A DNA stretch of 64,000 nt, from contig NZ_CP108080.1 of NCBI RefSeq assembly GCF_036181745.1, positions 1,798,001-1,862,000 of the forward strand, read 5' to 3'. Shown in pieces: positions 26,563 to 34,197 of this stretch. The notes below the pieces were generated by a model. The model worked only from the letters and a program-made list of their open reading frames with translations, was not told the DNA's origin and made no database searches. The DNA comes from Streptomyces sp. NBC_00259 (GTDB lineage: Bacteria > Actinomycetota > Actinomycetes > Streptomycetales > Streptomycetaceae). The first letter of the stretch is position 1. The number at the start of each line of letters is the position of its first letter. The position numbers and the translations under genes were made by a program.

Positions 26563-27904
26563 GTCCGCCGGCAGGCCCGCTCCCCCGGTCACCGGGACCA
26601 CGCTTCCGGCCCCGCTGAACACGGCGCTCTTCCACGCGAACCTGCTGAACACGGCGCTGCTGAGCGCGGCGCTGCTGGTCGGCGGTATGGGCTGTACACC
26701 GGCGCCCACCGCCCGTCCGACCGTCCCCACGGCCGCCTCCGCCCCTTCGGCCTCCGCCCCTTCGGCCTCCGCACCGTCGGTTTCCGACCCTTCGGCCTCC
26801 GCCCCGTCGGTCTCCGCACCGTCGGTGCCGGTGACCTCGGGATCGCGACCGTCGGCGGCGGCCGTCCGGGCGGCCTGTGAGGCGCCGCTGCCCGAGAGCT
26901 GGCGGTCCGCGCTCGCCGCCGGCGAGTTCCGTGCGCCCACGGGTGAGCGGGCGGTGCTCACGGAAGTGGGACCCCGGGCCAGTTGGACCGTCGTCCAGCT
27001 GTCGGACGACCGGACCCGCCGGGCCGCCCTCGTCGAGGCCGCCGGGGCCCCGCGCACCCTGCTGACGTTCACCGACCCCGTCGAGCACCAGCTCCTGGCG
27101 GCCGATGTGTCGGCGGACGGCCGGTGGACGGCGTTCGCGGTCCTGGAGGGCCGGACGCTCGACAGCCCCTGGTCGCTGTACGTACGGGACGCGCAGGGCG
27201 GAATGCGGCGGCTCGCCCGTTCCGCGCTCCCCGGCCCGCTCCCGCAGCCCGTCGTCCGGGGCGGGGCGGTCTTCTGGGCGCAGGGCACCGGCGACGGGCG
27301 GGCCACCATCTTCACCAGCCCGGTCCGCCCGCCCGGCTCCGGCACGTCGTCCCGTGCGCCCCGCGCCCTGCACACCGGGGTGCTCGACGCGCCCTTCGCC
27401 GCCGGCGGGCTGCTGGCCTGGCGCGAGGCCGGCCCGGACGGCCGGACGACGAAGCTGGCCGCGCTGTCGTTCGCCACCCTGCGCCCGGCCGGGCTCCCGG
27501 GGCCCCTGGGCGGGCTGCGCGATCTGCGCTCGCCGGCCTCGGACGGCGCCACCTGGGCCTGGATCGAGGACGAGGAGGAGCCGAGGCTGATGGTCTGGCG
27601 GCCCGGTCAGCGGTCGCCGGTGGCGCGGCTCTCCGGGCCACCCGCGGCCGAGGGTCTCGACCAGCTGCGCATCAGCGGTGAGCTGATCACCTGGCGCACG
27701 CCGGAGGCCGCGTACGCGCTGGACCTGCGGACGTCGGCGTACGCCCGGATCACCCCGCAGTACGGCTATGCGCAGGCCAGGGCCGGTGCGCTCGCCGTCG
27801 CCTACAACCAGGGCGAGACGAAGGGGCCGGGTGGGCGGTCCGTGATCCAGGTCGTACGCGCGGACCGGCTGCCGCGGCTGCCGATGCCGCGGGACTGCGG
27901 CTGA
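26546..27904 (+). CDS. Beta-propeller (TolB/WD40-like) membrane-anchored extracytoplasmic protein
   Basis: The 452-aa protein starts at GTG 26546, within the C39 peptidase gene. Its N-terminus has a hydrophobic segment ending LVGGMGC, an imperfect lipobox, so it may be a lipoprotein or a signal-anchored protein. Residues about 60-95 are a Ser/Ala/Pro linker built of PSAS/PSVS repeats. The rest shows several similar units with W-containing strands (ADGRWTAFAVLEGRTL, GGAVFWAQGTGDGRA, GLLAWREAGPDG, GATWAWIEDEEEP, ELITWRTPEAA), like a six-bladed TolB-type propeller. The enzymatic or binding role is unknown. Tight coupling to the secreted C39 peptidase suggests a shared extracellular job. Confidence 0.75.
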   Translation: MDTSGRSAGRPAPPVTGTTLPAPLNTALFHANLLNTALLSAALLVGGMGCTPAPTARPTVPTAASAPSASAPSASAPSVSDPSASAPSVSAPSVPVTSGSRPSAAAVRAACEAPLPESWRSALAAGEFRAPTGERAVLTEVGPRASWTVVQLSDDRTRRAALVEAAGAPRTLLTFTDPVEHQLLAADVSADGRWTAFAVLEGRTLDSPWSLYVRDAQGGMRRLARSALPGPLPQPVVRGGAVFWAQGTGDGRATIFTSPVRPPGSGTSSRAPRALHTGVLDAPFAAGGLLAWREAGPDGRTTKLAALSFATLRPAGLPGPLGGLRDLRSPASDGATWAWIEDEEEPRLMVWRPGQRSPVARLSGPPAAEGLDQLRISGELITWRTPEAAYALDLRTSAYARITPQYGYAQARAGALAVAYNQGETKGPGGRSVIQVVRADRLPRLPMPRDCG

Positions 27905-27919
27905 CGCCGGGCTGCGGAC

Positions 27920-27987
27920 TGCACGAGGCTACGGACGGCACGAGGCTACGGACGGCACGAGGCTGCGGCCGGCGCGAGGCTGCGGGC
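27920..27987. repeat. 17-bp tandem repeats between the propeller gene and psuG
   Basis: Four copies of a 17-mer of the form GGCACGAGGCTACGGAC run without gaps from 27920. The last two drift to GGCTGCGG forms. Confidence 0.9.
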
Positions 27988-28059
27988 GGCACGGCGGCGC
28001 TGCTGACACGGGGGCGCCGAAACGTTTGCGCAGACCGCTGCCGTGCCAGGGATGTGGAC

Positions 28060-28968
28060 ATGCCCGAGACCACACTGATGCTGTCCGAAGAGGTACGGGA
28101 GGCGCTCGACGCGCGCCGCCCCGTCGTCGCCCTGGAGTCCACGATCATCGCGCACGGGCTCCCGCGCCCACGCAATCTGGCCGTGGCGGAGGAGCTGGAG
28201 TCGCTGGTCAGAGCGGGGGGCGCGGTACCTGCGACCGTCGCCGTACTGGACGGACGGCCCCATGTCGGCCTGGACAAGGACGAGTTGGAACGCGTCGCGA
28301 CGGACCCCGGGGTGCGCAAGCTCGGGCATCGCGATCTCGCCCCGTCGCTGGCGGCGGGCGCGAGCGGCGCGACGACGGTGTCCGCCACGGCGTTCCTGGC
28401 GGCGCGGGCGGGCATCCGGGTCTTCGCGACGGGTGGGCTCGGCGGGGTGCACCGCGAGTGGGCGGTGTCCCAGGACGAGTCGGCCGACCTGCGGCTGCTG
28501 GCACGCACCCGGATCACGGTCGTCTGCGCCGGGGTGAAGTCGATCCTCGACGTCCCGGCGACGCTGCAGCGGCTGGAGACCCTCGGCGTGGGCGTCCTCG
28601 GCTACGGCACGGACCGGTTCCCCGGCTTCTATCTGTCGTCCTCCGGGCTGCCGGTCGACTGGACGGTCCGTACGCCGGAGGAGGTGGCGGACGTGATGCG
28701 GGCGCAGGACTCCCTGGGCGGTCCGGAGACGGCGCTGATCGTGGCGCAGCCGGTGCCGGAGGACGAGCAGTTGGACCCGCACCTGCACGACCGGGTACTC
28801 GCGGAGGCGCTGGACGAGTGCCGGGAACGGGGCATCGGCGGCCAGGCCGTCACGCCGTTCCTGCTCGACTCGCTGATGCGGCGCACGGAGGGCGCCTCGC
28901 TGGAGGCCAATCTGGCGGCGGTGCGCGGCAACGTACGGCTGGCGGCACGGATCGCGGCGGCGCTGTGA
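28060..28968 (+). CDS. psuG: Pseudouridine-5'-phosphate glycosidase
   Basis: PsuG reversibly cleaves pseudouridine 5'-phosphate to uracil and ribose 5-phosphate. From ATG 28060, with CAGGGA 8 nt upstream, the protein is 302 aa. It shows VVALESTIIAHGLPRPRNLAV (active-site Glu26 region), GASGATTVSATAFLAARAGI, TGGLGGVHR, and VVCAGVKSILDVPATLQRLE with the catalytic Lys. A GTG at 28054 would add two residues. The stop overlaps the start of the PfkB kinase by 4 nt (GTGA), giving a translationally coupled two-gene operon for pseudouridine breakdown: kinase first, then glycosidase. Confidence 0.95.
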   Translation: MPETTLMLSEEVREALDARRPVVALESTIIAHGLPRPRNLAVAEELESLVRAGGAVPATVAVLDGRPHVGLDKDELERVATDPGVRKLGHRDLAPSLAAGASGATTVSATAFLAARAGIRVFATGGLGGVHREWAVSQDESADLRLLARTRITVVCAGVKSILDVPATLQRLETLGVGVLGYGTDRFPGFYLSSSGLPVDWTVRTPEEVADVMRAQDSLGGPETALIVAQPVPEDEQLDPHLHDRVLAEALDECRERGIGGQAVTPFLLDSLMRRTEGASLEANLAAVRGNVRLAARIAAAL

Positions 28969-29897
28969 CGCCTCCCGCGGGACCCGGGGCGCCGGGCGCG
29001 CTGCTCGTCGTCGGGGATGTGGCCACGGACGTGGTGGCCCGGCACGGTTCGGCGCTGGCCCACGGGACGGACACGGCGGCCGAGATACGGACCCTGCCGG
29101 GCGGGGCAGGTGCCAACGCCGCCTGCTGGGCGGCGTACTCGGGCCGGACCGACGTACGGCTGCTGGGCCGGGTCGGCCGCGACGCCCTGGCCTGGCACGA
29201 GACGTGCCTGCGCGAGGCCGGGGTATGCCCCCTGCTGGTCGCGGACGACGAGGCGCCCACGGCGACGGTCGTCGCGCTGGTCGACGCCGACGCGGAGCGC
29301 ACCTTCCTCACCGACGGCGGTGCGGCGCTGCGGCTCTGCCCCGCCGACTGGTCGCCGGCCCTGCTCGACGGAGTGGCCCGGCTCCATCTGTCCGGGTATC
29401 TCTTCTTCGCGGACTCCAGCCGCGAACTGGCCTCGCTGGCCGCCGCCGACGCGGGCGGGCGGGGCATTCCGGTGAGCGTGGACCCGGCGTCGGCCGGCTT
29501 CATCGCGGCTCTCGGCGTGGACCGCTTCCTCGCGGCGACGGCGGGGGCCGACATCCTGCTGCCCAACGCGGACGAGGCCCGGCTGCTCACCGGCCTCCCG
29601 GACGTCGCCGACGCGGCGGCCAAACTGAGCCGCCACGTACCGCTCGCCGTCGTCACACTCGGCTCCGGCGGCGCGCTGGTCGCGGAGTCGGGCGCGGTGA
29701 CGGCCCGGATCGCGCCGGTCTCCGCCACGGCGGTCGACACGACGGGCGCGGGCGACGCCTTCACGGGCGCGTTTCTCGCGGCGCTCCTGTCCGGCGCGAC
29801 CGCGGCCACGGCTGCGGCCTCGGGCTGTCACGCCGGCGCCCACGCGGTCGGCCTCCACGGCGCGCGGCCACCGGGCCGCACGGACACGGGCGCCTGA
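28965..29897 (+). CDS. psuK: PfkB-family kinase, probable pseudouridine kinase
   Basis: The 310-aa ribokinase-fold enzyme starts with VTPPAGPGAPGALLVVGDVATDVV. It has the PfkB sugar motif TLPGGAGANAACWAAYSG near residue 45, and the C-terminal signature VDTTGAGDAFTGAFLAALLSG with the catalytic Asp. The 4-nt overlap with psuG strongly suggests that the substrate is pseudouridine, which it would phosphorylate to feed PsuG. Sequence alone would also allow a general sugar kinase, so the substrate call rests on context. A terminator follows 5 bp after the stop. Confidence 0.88.
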   Translation: MTPPAGPGAPGALLVVGDVATDVVARHGSALAHGTDTAAEIRTLPGGAGANAACWAAYSGRTDVRLLGRVGRDALAWHETCLREAGVCPLLVADDEAPTATVVALVDADAERTFLTDGGAALRLCPADWSPALLDGVARLHLSGYLFFADSSRELASLAAADAGGRGIPVSVDPASAGFIAALGVDRFLAATAGADILLPNADEARLLTGLPDVADAAAKLSRHVPLAVVTLGSGGALVAESGAVTARIAPVSATAVDTTGAGDAFTGAFLAALLSGATAATAAASGCHAGAHAVGLHGARPPGRTDTGA

Positions 29898-29902
29898 CCG
29901 TA

Positions 29903-29941
29903 CCGGTCGGGCGTGGGAGCCTCCCGGCTCACGCCGACCGG
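29903..29941 (+). terminator. Terminator of psuG-psuK
   Basis: A long stem with CCGGTCGG / CCGACCGG at the base, GCGTG / CACGC in the middle and GAGCC / GGCTC at the top, with small bulges. It closes on a TCCC loop and begins 5 bp after the psuK stop. Confidence 0.75.
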
Positions 29942-30147
29942 CGTCCGCAGGACGGCACGACGGGAGGGCCCGGAGGCCGGACCGGCCCGTGCGAGGGACG
30001 GCCACCGGCTCGGCCCCGCACGGCTGTCGCGAACCACGCCCCGTACGCCATCACCGGCCGCTCCCGAAAGCTCCGGCCGCGCGCCCGCACTTCCCCGGAC
30101 CGGGCGGGGTCGCCCACGGCCGGCGCGGGCCGGGGACTCGCACCGCG

Positions 30148-30819
30148 CTAGGCGTGGTCGTCGCGGTCCCGACGGTCCCGCCCCCACGGGTCGTTCCAGG
30201 CCGGGTGGCGTGGGTCGTCGGCGCGGACGACGACGTCCGCGGAGCCGGCAGGGGCGACCTCGTGCTCGTAGCGCTCGAAGGCGGGCAGCGTCCAGGCCTC
30301 GTCTGCGGCGGTACGGCGGCGCAGCGCGCCGGGCGAGAGGCGTACGTGCAGGGTGAGGTCGAACGGGAACCAGTGGCCGAGCAGCAGCGGTCCGTGCGCC
30401 ACCAGCACTCCACCGGGCGGCAGTTCGACGTGCGGGCTGCGTGTCGCGCGGTCGGCGTCCGGGTCCCACAGGTCCGGCAGGACCCGCCCCGATCCGCCCG
30501 GATCCAGCGGTCCGAACACCTCGCGCCAGAGCGCTCCGGTGTCGAACCAGCCGTCGTAGTAGGTGTCGGCGTCCTCGCGCCCGTGCTCGTACCGCAGCGA
30601 GGCGGGCTTCAGGAACCCGCCCGTGCCGACCACCAGCACCGACCGTCCGCGCAGCCGTAGCGCCTCGGCGAGCGTCCCGGCCACGGTGGCCGTCCCGGCG
30701 GCGGGTGCGCCGTCGACGGCGATGCGCAGCCAGGCGCTGCCGTCTTCGGCCTTGCTCTCCAGGGCCCGGTCGGCGACGGCCTCGGTCAGCCGTTCCCAGG
30801 TGATCGGTTCGAGTCGCAC
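30148..30819 (-). CDS. Uridine kinase-like P-loop protein with degenerate Walker A
   Basis: The 223-aa protein has the layout of actinobacterial uridine-kinase-like NMP-kinase proteins: LRIAVDGAPAAGTATVAGTLAEALR where the P-loop belongs (residues about 32-55), YYDGWFDTGALWREVFGPLD, VLVAHGPLLLGHWFPFDLTL, and a C-terminal RYEHEVAPAGSADVVVRADDP. The Walker A position reads GAPAAGTAT instead of GxxGxGK[ST], so the phosphate-binding Lys is missing and ATP use is doubtful. The start is uncertain: GTG 30819 gives the natural VRLEPITWERL N-terminus, while GTG 30849 adds ten residues. It is convergent with psuGK and downstream of hxlR. Confidence 0.75.
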   Translation of the reverse strand: MRLEPITWERLTEAVADRALESKAEDGSAWLRIAVDGAPAAGTATVAGTLAEALRLRGRSVLVVGTGGFLKPASLRYEHGREDADTYYDGWFDTGALWREVFGPLDPGGSGRVLPDLWDPDADRATRSPHVELPPGGVLVAHGPLLLGHWFPFDLTLHVRLSPGALRRRTAADEAWTLPAFERYEHEVAPAGSADVVVRADDPRHPAWNDPWGRDRRDRDDHA

Positions 30820-30866
30820 CGGTCCATCATGGCTCCCCACGGCGTGCACCGGGGAACGAGGACGCC

Positions 30867-30949
30867 GGACCCGAAGCAGGAAAGCCAGGACCCGAAGCAG
30901 GGAAGCCAGGACCGGAAGCAGTGCAGCCGGACCCGGAGCAGGAGAGCCA
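30867..30949. repeat. About four 20-21-bp tandem repeats between hxlR and the uridine kinase-like gene
   Basis: Units of the form GGACCCGAAGCAGGAAAGCC recur at about 30867, 30888, 30909 and 30929, with single-base drift and one 1-bp deletion. They fill the whole gap between the two leftward genes. Confidence 0.88.
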
Positions 30950-30958
30950 GGACCGTCG

Positions 30959-31675
30959 TCAGGCAGACGGCACTCCCGTCGCGGCGTCGCGCAGTGCCGC
31001 CACCGGCGTTCCGTCCACCGAGACGCGGACGCGCCCGTCCCGTACGGCGTCCTCGACGGTGAGGTCTCCGCGGCTGATCGCGAGACATGTGTCGGCGTCC
31101 AGCTCCAGCCGGGCGACCGCCCCCCGCTCGGATGCCGGACCGTCTCCGTATCCGCAGACGGATCCGTCGGGCCCGAGCCGCAGGTGGAACTCCCCTTCCG
31201 GTAGCCGTACGTCCACGAGGCCCGCCACTCCCGACGCTCCCGACGCCCCCGTCACTCCCGACATCTGAGACATCCCCGTCACCTGAAGGCGGCGCAGCAG
31301 CGGCAGCGCGAACCAGTGGGCCCGTACCGCGTCCGTCGGGCGGGGGGCGGCGAGTTCGGGCGCTCCCCATTCGGCCAGGGCGACGACGACGGGGTGCAAC
31401 GCCCGGCCGCGCTCGGTCAGTTCGTACACGTACGCGGAGACGGGCGCGGGAAGGCGGCGTCGCGCGGCCAGTCCGTCACGTTCCATGTCCTTGAGGCGGG
31501 AGGCGAGGACGTCCGTGCTGACGCCGGGCAGATCGGCGTGGAGATCGGTGTAGCGGCGCGGGCCCGCGAGCAACTCCCGCACGATCAGCAGGGTCCAGCG
31601 GTCGCCGACGGAGTCGAGGGCGCGGGCGACGGCGCAGTACTGATCGTAGCTTCGGCGGCGTGGAGGACGTGGCAT
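30959..31675 (-). CDS. HxlR-family winged-helix regulator with SCP2-like C-terminal domain
   Basis: The 238-aa protein has an HxlR DNA-binding domain in residues about 10-100. It shows YCAVARALDSVGDRWTLLIV, RRYTDLHADLPGVSTDVLASRLKDME (recognition helix) and YELTERGRALHPVVVALAEWG. The Cys in YCAVARAL is the position used for redox sensing in some relatives. The C-terminal half resembles an SCP2/sterol-carrier ligand pocket (FHLRLGPDGSVCGYGDGP, CLAISRGDLTVEDAVRDGRV). The two are joined by a Ser/Gly/Ala linker (MSGVTGASGASGVAG) encoded by short repeats. It is divergent from an aminotransferase gene, with a perfect palindrome between them that is a likely operator. Confidence 0.9.
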   Translation of the reverse strand: MPRPPRRRSYDQYCAVARALDSVGDRWTLLIVRELLAGPRRYTDLHADLPGVSTDVLASRLKDMERDGLAARRRLPAPVSAYVYELTERGRALHPVVVALAEWGAPELAAPRPTDAVRAHWFALPLLRRLQVTGMSQMSGVTGASGASGVAGLVDVRLPEGEFHLRLGPDGSVCGYGDGPASERGAVARLELDADTCLAISRGDLTVEDAVRDGRVRVSVDGTPVAALRDAATGVPSA

Positions 31676-31716
31676 GCGACGCAGTCTAGACCGGTTGTTG
31701 GACTTTCCAAGCTCTC

Positions 31717-31733
31717 ACTTGGTAAAACCAAGT
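31717..31733. promoter_or_regulatory. Palindrome between hxlR and aminotransferase, candidate HxlR operator
   Basis: ACTTGGT-AAA-ACCAAGT is a perfect 7-bp inverted repeat with a 3-bp spacer in an AT-richer stretch. It sits 42 bp from the hxlR start and 60 bp from the aminotransferase start. Confidence 0.55.
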
Positions 31734-31792
31734 ATCGAGTACGAGGGACCGAGTACCACCACCCGTAGCGCCACTTCAGGGGAGGCCTCCGC

Positions 31793-33004
31793 ATGGAGTT
31801 CCGGCAGTCGAGCAAGCTCAGCGAGGTCTGTTACGAGATCCGCGGTCCGGTGATCGAGCAGGCCAACGCCCTGGAGGAGGCGGGCCACAGCGTCCTGCGT
31901 CTCAACACCGGCAACCCCGCGCTCTTCGGCTTCGAGGCGCCGGAGGAGATCGTCCAGGACATGATCCGGATGCTCCCGCAGGCCCACGGGTACACCGATT
32001 CGCGCGGCATCCTCTCCGCACGCCGCGCCGTCGCCCAGCGCTACCAGTCCCTCGGGCTCGGCGATGTGTCGGTGGACGACGTCTTTCTGGGCAACGGCGT
32101 CTCCGAACTCGTCTCCATGGCCGTGCAGGCGCTTCTGGAGAACGGCGACGAAGTCCTCGTACCGGCACCCGACTTCCCGCTGTGGACCGCCGTCACCACC
32201 CTCTCCGGCGGAAAGGCCGTGCACTATCTGTGCGACGAGTCCGCCGACTGGTATCCCGATCTCGACGACATGGCCGCGAAGATCACCGACCGGACCAGGG
32301 CCGTCGTGATCATCAACCCCAACAACCCCACCGGCGCCGTGTATCCGCGCGAGATCGTCGAGGGCATTCTCGATCTCGCGCGCCGCCACCAGCTGATGGT
32401 GTTCGCCGACGAGATCTACGACCAGATCGTCTACGACGACGCGGTCCACCACAGTGCCGCCGCCCTCGCCCCGGATCTGGTGGTGCTCACCTTCAGCGGG
32501 CTGTCCAAGACGTACCGCGTGGCCGGCTTCCGCTCCGGCTGGCTGGTCGTCACCGGCCCCAGGCAGCATGCGCGCAGCTATCTGGAGGGGCTCACGATGC
32601 TCGCGTCGATGCGGTTGTGCCCCAACGCGCCCGCGCAGTACGCCATTCAGGCCGCGCTCGGCGGACGCCAGTCGATCCGCGAACTCACCGCGCCTGGCGG
32701 GCGGCTGCGCGAGCAGCGTGACCGGGCGTGGGAACGGCTCAACGAGATACCCGGCGTCTCGTGCGTGAAGCCGAAGGGCGCGCTGTACGCGTTCCCGCGC
32801 CTCGACCCGAAGGTGCATCCCGTCCACGACGACGAGAAGTTCGTCCTGGACCTGCTGCTGCGCGAGAAGATCCAGGTCGTCCAGGGCACCGGTTTCAGCT
32901 GGCCGCGTCCTGACCACTTCCGGATCCTGACGCTGCCGTACGCCGACGACCTCGACGCGGCGATCAGCCGTATCGGACGCTTCCTGAGCGGATACCGCCA
33001 GTAG
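31793..33004 (+). CDS. PLP-dependent aminotransferase, alanine-transaminase (AlaA) type
   Basis: This is a fold-type I class I/II aminotransferase of 403 aa. It opens with SKLSEVCYEIRGPVIEQANALE, typical of the AlaA/AlaT branch that makes alanine from pyruvate and glutamate. Visible PLP-site residues are GNGVSELVSMA, INPNNPTGAVY, FADEIYDQIVYDD, and the Schiff-base Lys in FSGLSKTYRVAGFRSGW. The C-terminal substrate Arg lies in RPDHFRILTLPYADD. It is divergent from an HxlR regulator, and the palindrome between them suggests control by that protein. The family is firm; alanine as product is likely but not proven. Confidence 0.93.
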   Translation: MEFRQSSKLSEVCYEIRGPVIEQANALEEAGHSVLRLNTGNPALFGFEAPEEIVQDMIRMLPQAHGYTDSRGILSARRAVAQRYQSLGLGDVSVDDVFLGNGVSELVSMAVQALLENGDEVLVPAPDFPLWTAVTTLSGGKAVHYLCDESADWYPDLDDMAAKITDRTRAVVIINPNNPTGAVYPREIVEGILDLARRHQLMVFADEIYDQIVYDDAVHHSAAALAPDLVVLTFSGLSKTYRVAGFRSGWLVVTGPRQHARSYLEGLTMLASMRLCPNAPAQYAIQAALGGRQSIRELTAPGGRLREQRDRAWERLNEIPGVSCVKPKGALYAFPRLDPKVHPVHDDEKFVLDLLLREKIQVVQGTGFSWPRPDHFRILTLPYADDLDAAISRIGRFLSGYRQ

Positions 33005-33163
33005 GCGGAAGGCGAGCGGGGGCCGGGAACGGGAGCGGGTCCGAGGGCGTAGCCTGCCCCCGGACCCTGTGGATGCCGCTCACATTCACACGCCGGCACA
33101 CTTGAGAACCCGGGTCAGTCGTCATTGCGCCGCGTCCTGCCTTTGGACCACCGCCGATCGAGC

Positions 33164-33227
33164 TCGGCGGACCAGATTCGAACTGGCATTTCGACGCACC
33201 AGGGCCCGGGCCCGGTCGATCCGGCGA
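33164..33227 (-). other. tRNA-like relic (T-arm plus acceptor-like pairing)
   Basis: On the minus strand GCCAG-TTCGAAT-CTGGT (33187-33171) is a consensus T-arm, with the G53-C61 pair and TTCRANY loop. It is followed by CCGCCGA (33170-33164). A TCGCCGG at 33227-33221 could pair with it at six of seven positions. Only 33 nt separate that 5' strand from the T-arm, too short for D and anticodon arms, so this is not a working tRNA. Confidence 0.35.
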
Positions 33228-33338
33228 TGAGCGGCGAATGCTGAGTCTGGAGCGAGAGTCTGAGATTCATCGCGGCCGGTCATCGCCGGCCACGTGGTTC
33301 ACGACAAGCTTCAGCTTCAGCTTTGCGCTCCTCGCGCA

Positions 33339-33366
33339 CCCCGGCCGCGGTGCTCCGTGGCCGGGG
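33339..33366 (-). terminator. Terminator downstream of the uncharacterised 243-aa gene
   Basis: A 12-bp stem CCCCGGCCGCGG / CCGTGGCCGGGG with one G-T position and a TGCT loop, 13 bp after the stop of the leftward gene. Confidence 0.7.
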
Positions 33367-33378
33367 AGTCTGTAGGGG

Positions 33379-34110
33379 CTACCCGAAGAGGTAGCCGAAC
33401 ACGGCGTCACCCACCCGCTGGTCGGTGACCTCCGCGGCGTTCGCCTCCTCGCGGGCGAACTTCACCGCCTGCTGGAGCTTCTCCACCCGGTCCAGCAGCT
33501 CGTTGACCCGGCGGGCGGGCAGGGCTCCGGAGAACTTCACGGTGGTCCAGTAGCCGACCGGGATGTCCTCGTAGTACACCTCGACCTGCGCCGGGTGCTT
33601 CTCGGTGGCCTCCGCCTTCACATGGTTGCGGGGCACCTTCTTCGTACGGACGGTCCTGACCGGCTCGGTCTTCCAGGAGTCGGTGGACGGGTCCTGCGTC
33701 CAGGATTCGGCGGCGTCCAGCACCGGCAGCTTGCGCACGAAGGTGTTGATGTCCGTGAGCTGCTTCTCCAGGAACAGGAGGTACGCGACGGGCACCTCGG
33801 CCACCAGGACGCGGCCGTCGACGGTGATGTCGGCGCGGGCCGCGCAGTTCGCCCAGTCCTTGGTGGCGGTGACGTCGAACAGCCGGGTGAGCGTCTTCGC
33901 GGTGTCGCGCAGCACGTCCTCGGTCTTGACCTGCACCAGCGTCGACTCGGGCGGCAGCTGCTCGCCCTCTTCGTCCTTCGGCTGATAGGTGCGGGCGATT
34001 CCGGCGAGCAGTGCGGGCTTCTGCAGGCCGTGATGCGCCGTCGTCAGGTCCTGGTGCGCCTTGGACTTGACGCCCTTCTCCACTGCGATGATCTGATTGA
34101 GTTTCGCCAC
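33379..34110 (-). CDS. Conserved uncharacterised protein (probably DUF7873 family)
   Basis: The 243-aa cytosolic protein has no signal peptide or membrane segment. It starts at GTG 34110 with AKLNQIIAVEKGVKSKAHQD. The N-terminal half is helical and Lys/Gln-rich. The middle has short strands with VLVAEVPVAYLLFLEKQLTD, and the end has EVYYEDIPVGYWTTVKFSG and a helix ARRVNELLDRVEKLQQAVKF that looks like coiled coil. I recall similar conserved actinobacterial hypothetical proteins but no known function. It is divergent from a DUF2293 gene across an AT-rich spacer with an inverted repeat. Confidence 0.8.
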   Translation of the reverse strand: MAKLNQIIAVEKGVKSKAHQDLTTAHHGLQKPALLAGIARTYQPKDEEGEQLPPESTLVQVKTEDVLRDTAKTLTRLFDVTATKDWANCAARADITVDGRVLVAEVPVAYLLFLEKQLTDINTFVRKLPVLDAAESWTQDPSTDSWKTEPVRTVRTKKVPRNHVKAEATEKHPAQVEVYYEDIPVGYWTTVKFSGALPARRVNELLDRVEKLQQAVKFAREEANAAEVTDQRVGDAVFGYLFG

Positions 34111-34129
34111 GTCCGGGAAACTAACAGGA

Positions 34130-34158
34130 CCAATATCCGTTTCTCGAACGATTATTGG
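34130..34158. promoter_or_regulatory. Inverted repeat in divergent AT-rich spacer
   Basis: CCAATA (34130-34135) and TATTGG (34153-34158) are perfect arms with a 17-bp spacer. The outer bases GA.../...AC nearly extend the symmetry. It is centred between the divergent starts at 34110 and 34198, and is much more AT-rich than its surroundings. Confidence 0.4.
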
Positions 34159-34197
34159 ACGGGCGGGGGCCCGCTTCGGGAAGGGGGCGGGAGACCG

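Larger units (their letters stand above)
33005..33378. other. 374-bp intergenic region with a tRNA-like element and a terminator
   Basis: No convincing reading frame is present. It holds a tRNA-like T-arm (33171-33187) beside a CCGCCGA...TCGGCGG inverted repeat (33151-33170), a GGCCGG/CCGGCC hairpin near 33280-33297, a CAGCTT triplication near 33308-33322, and the terminator of the leftward gene. Confidence 0.6.
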
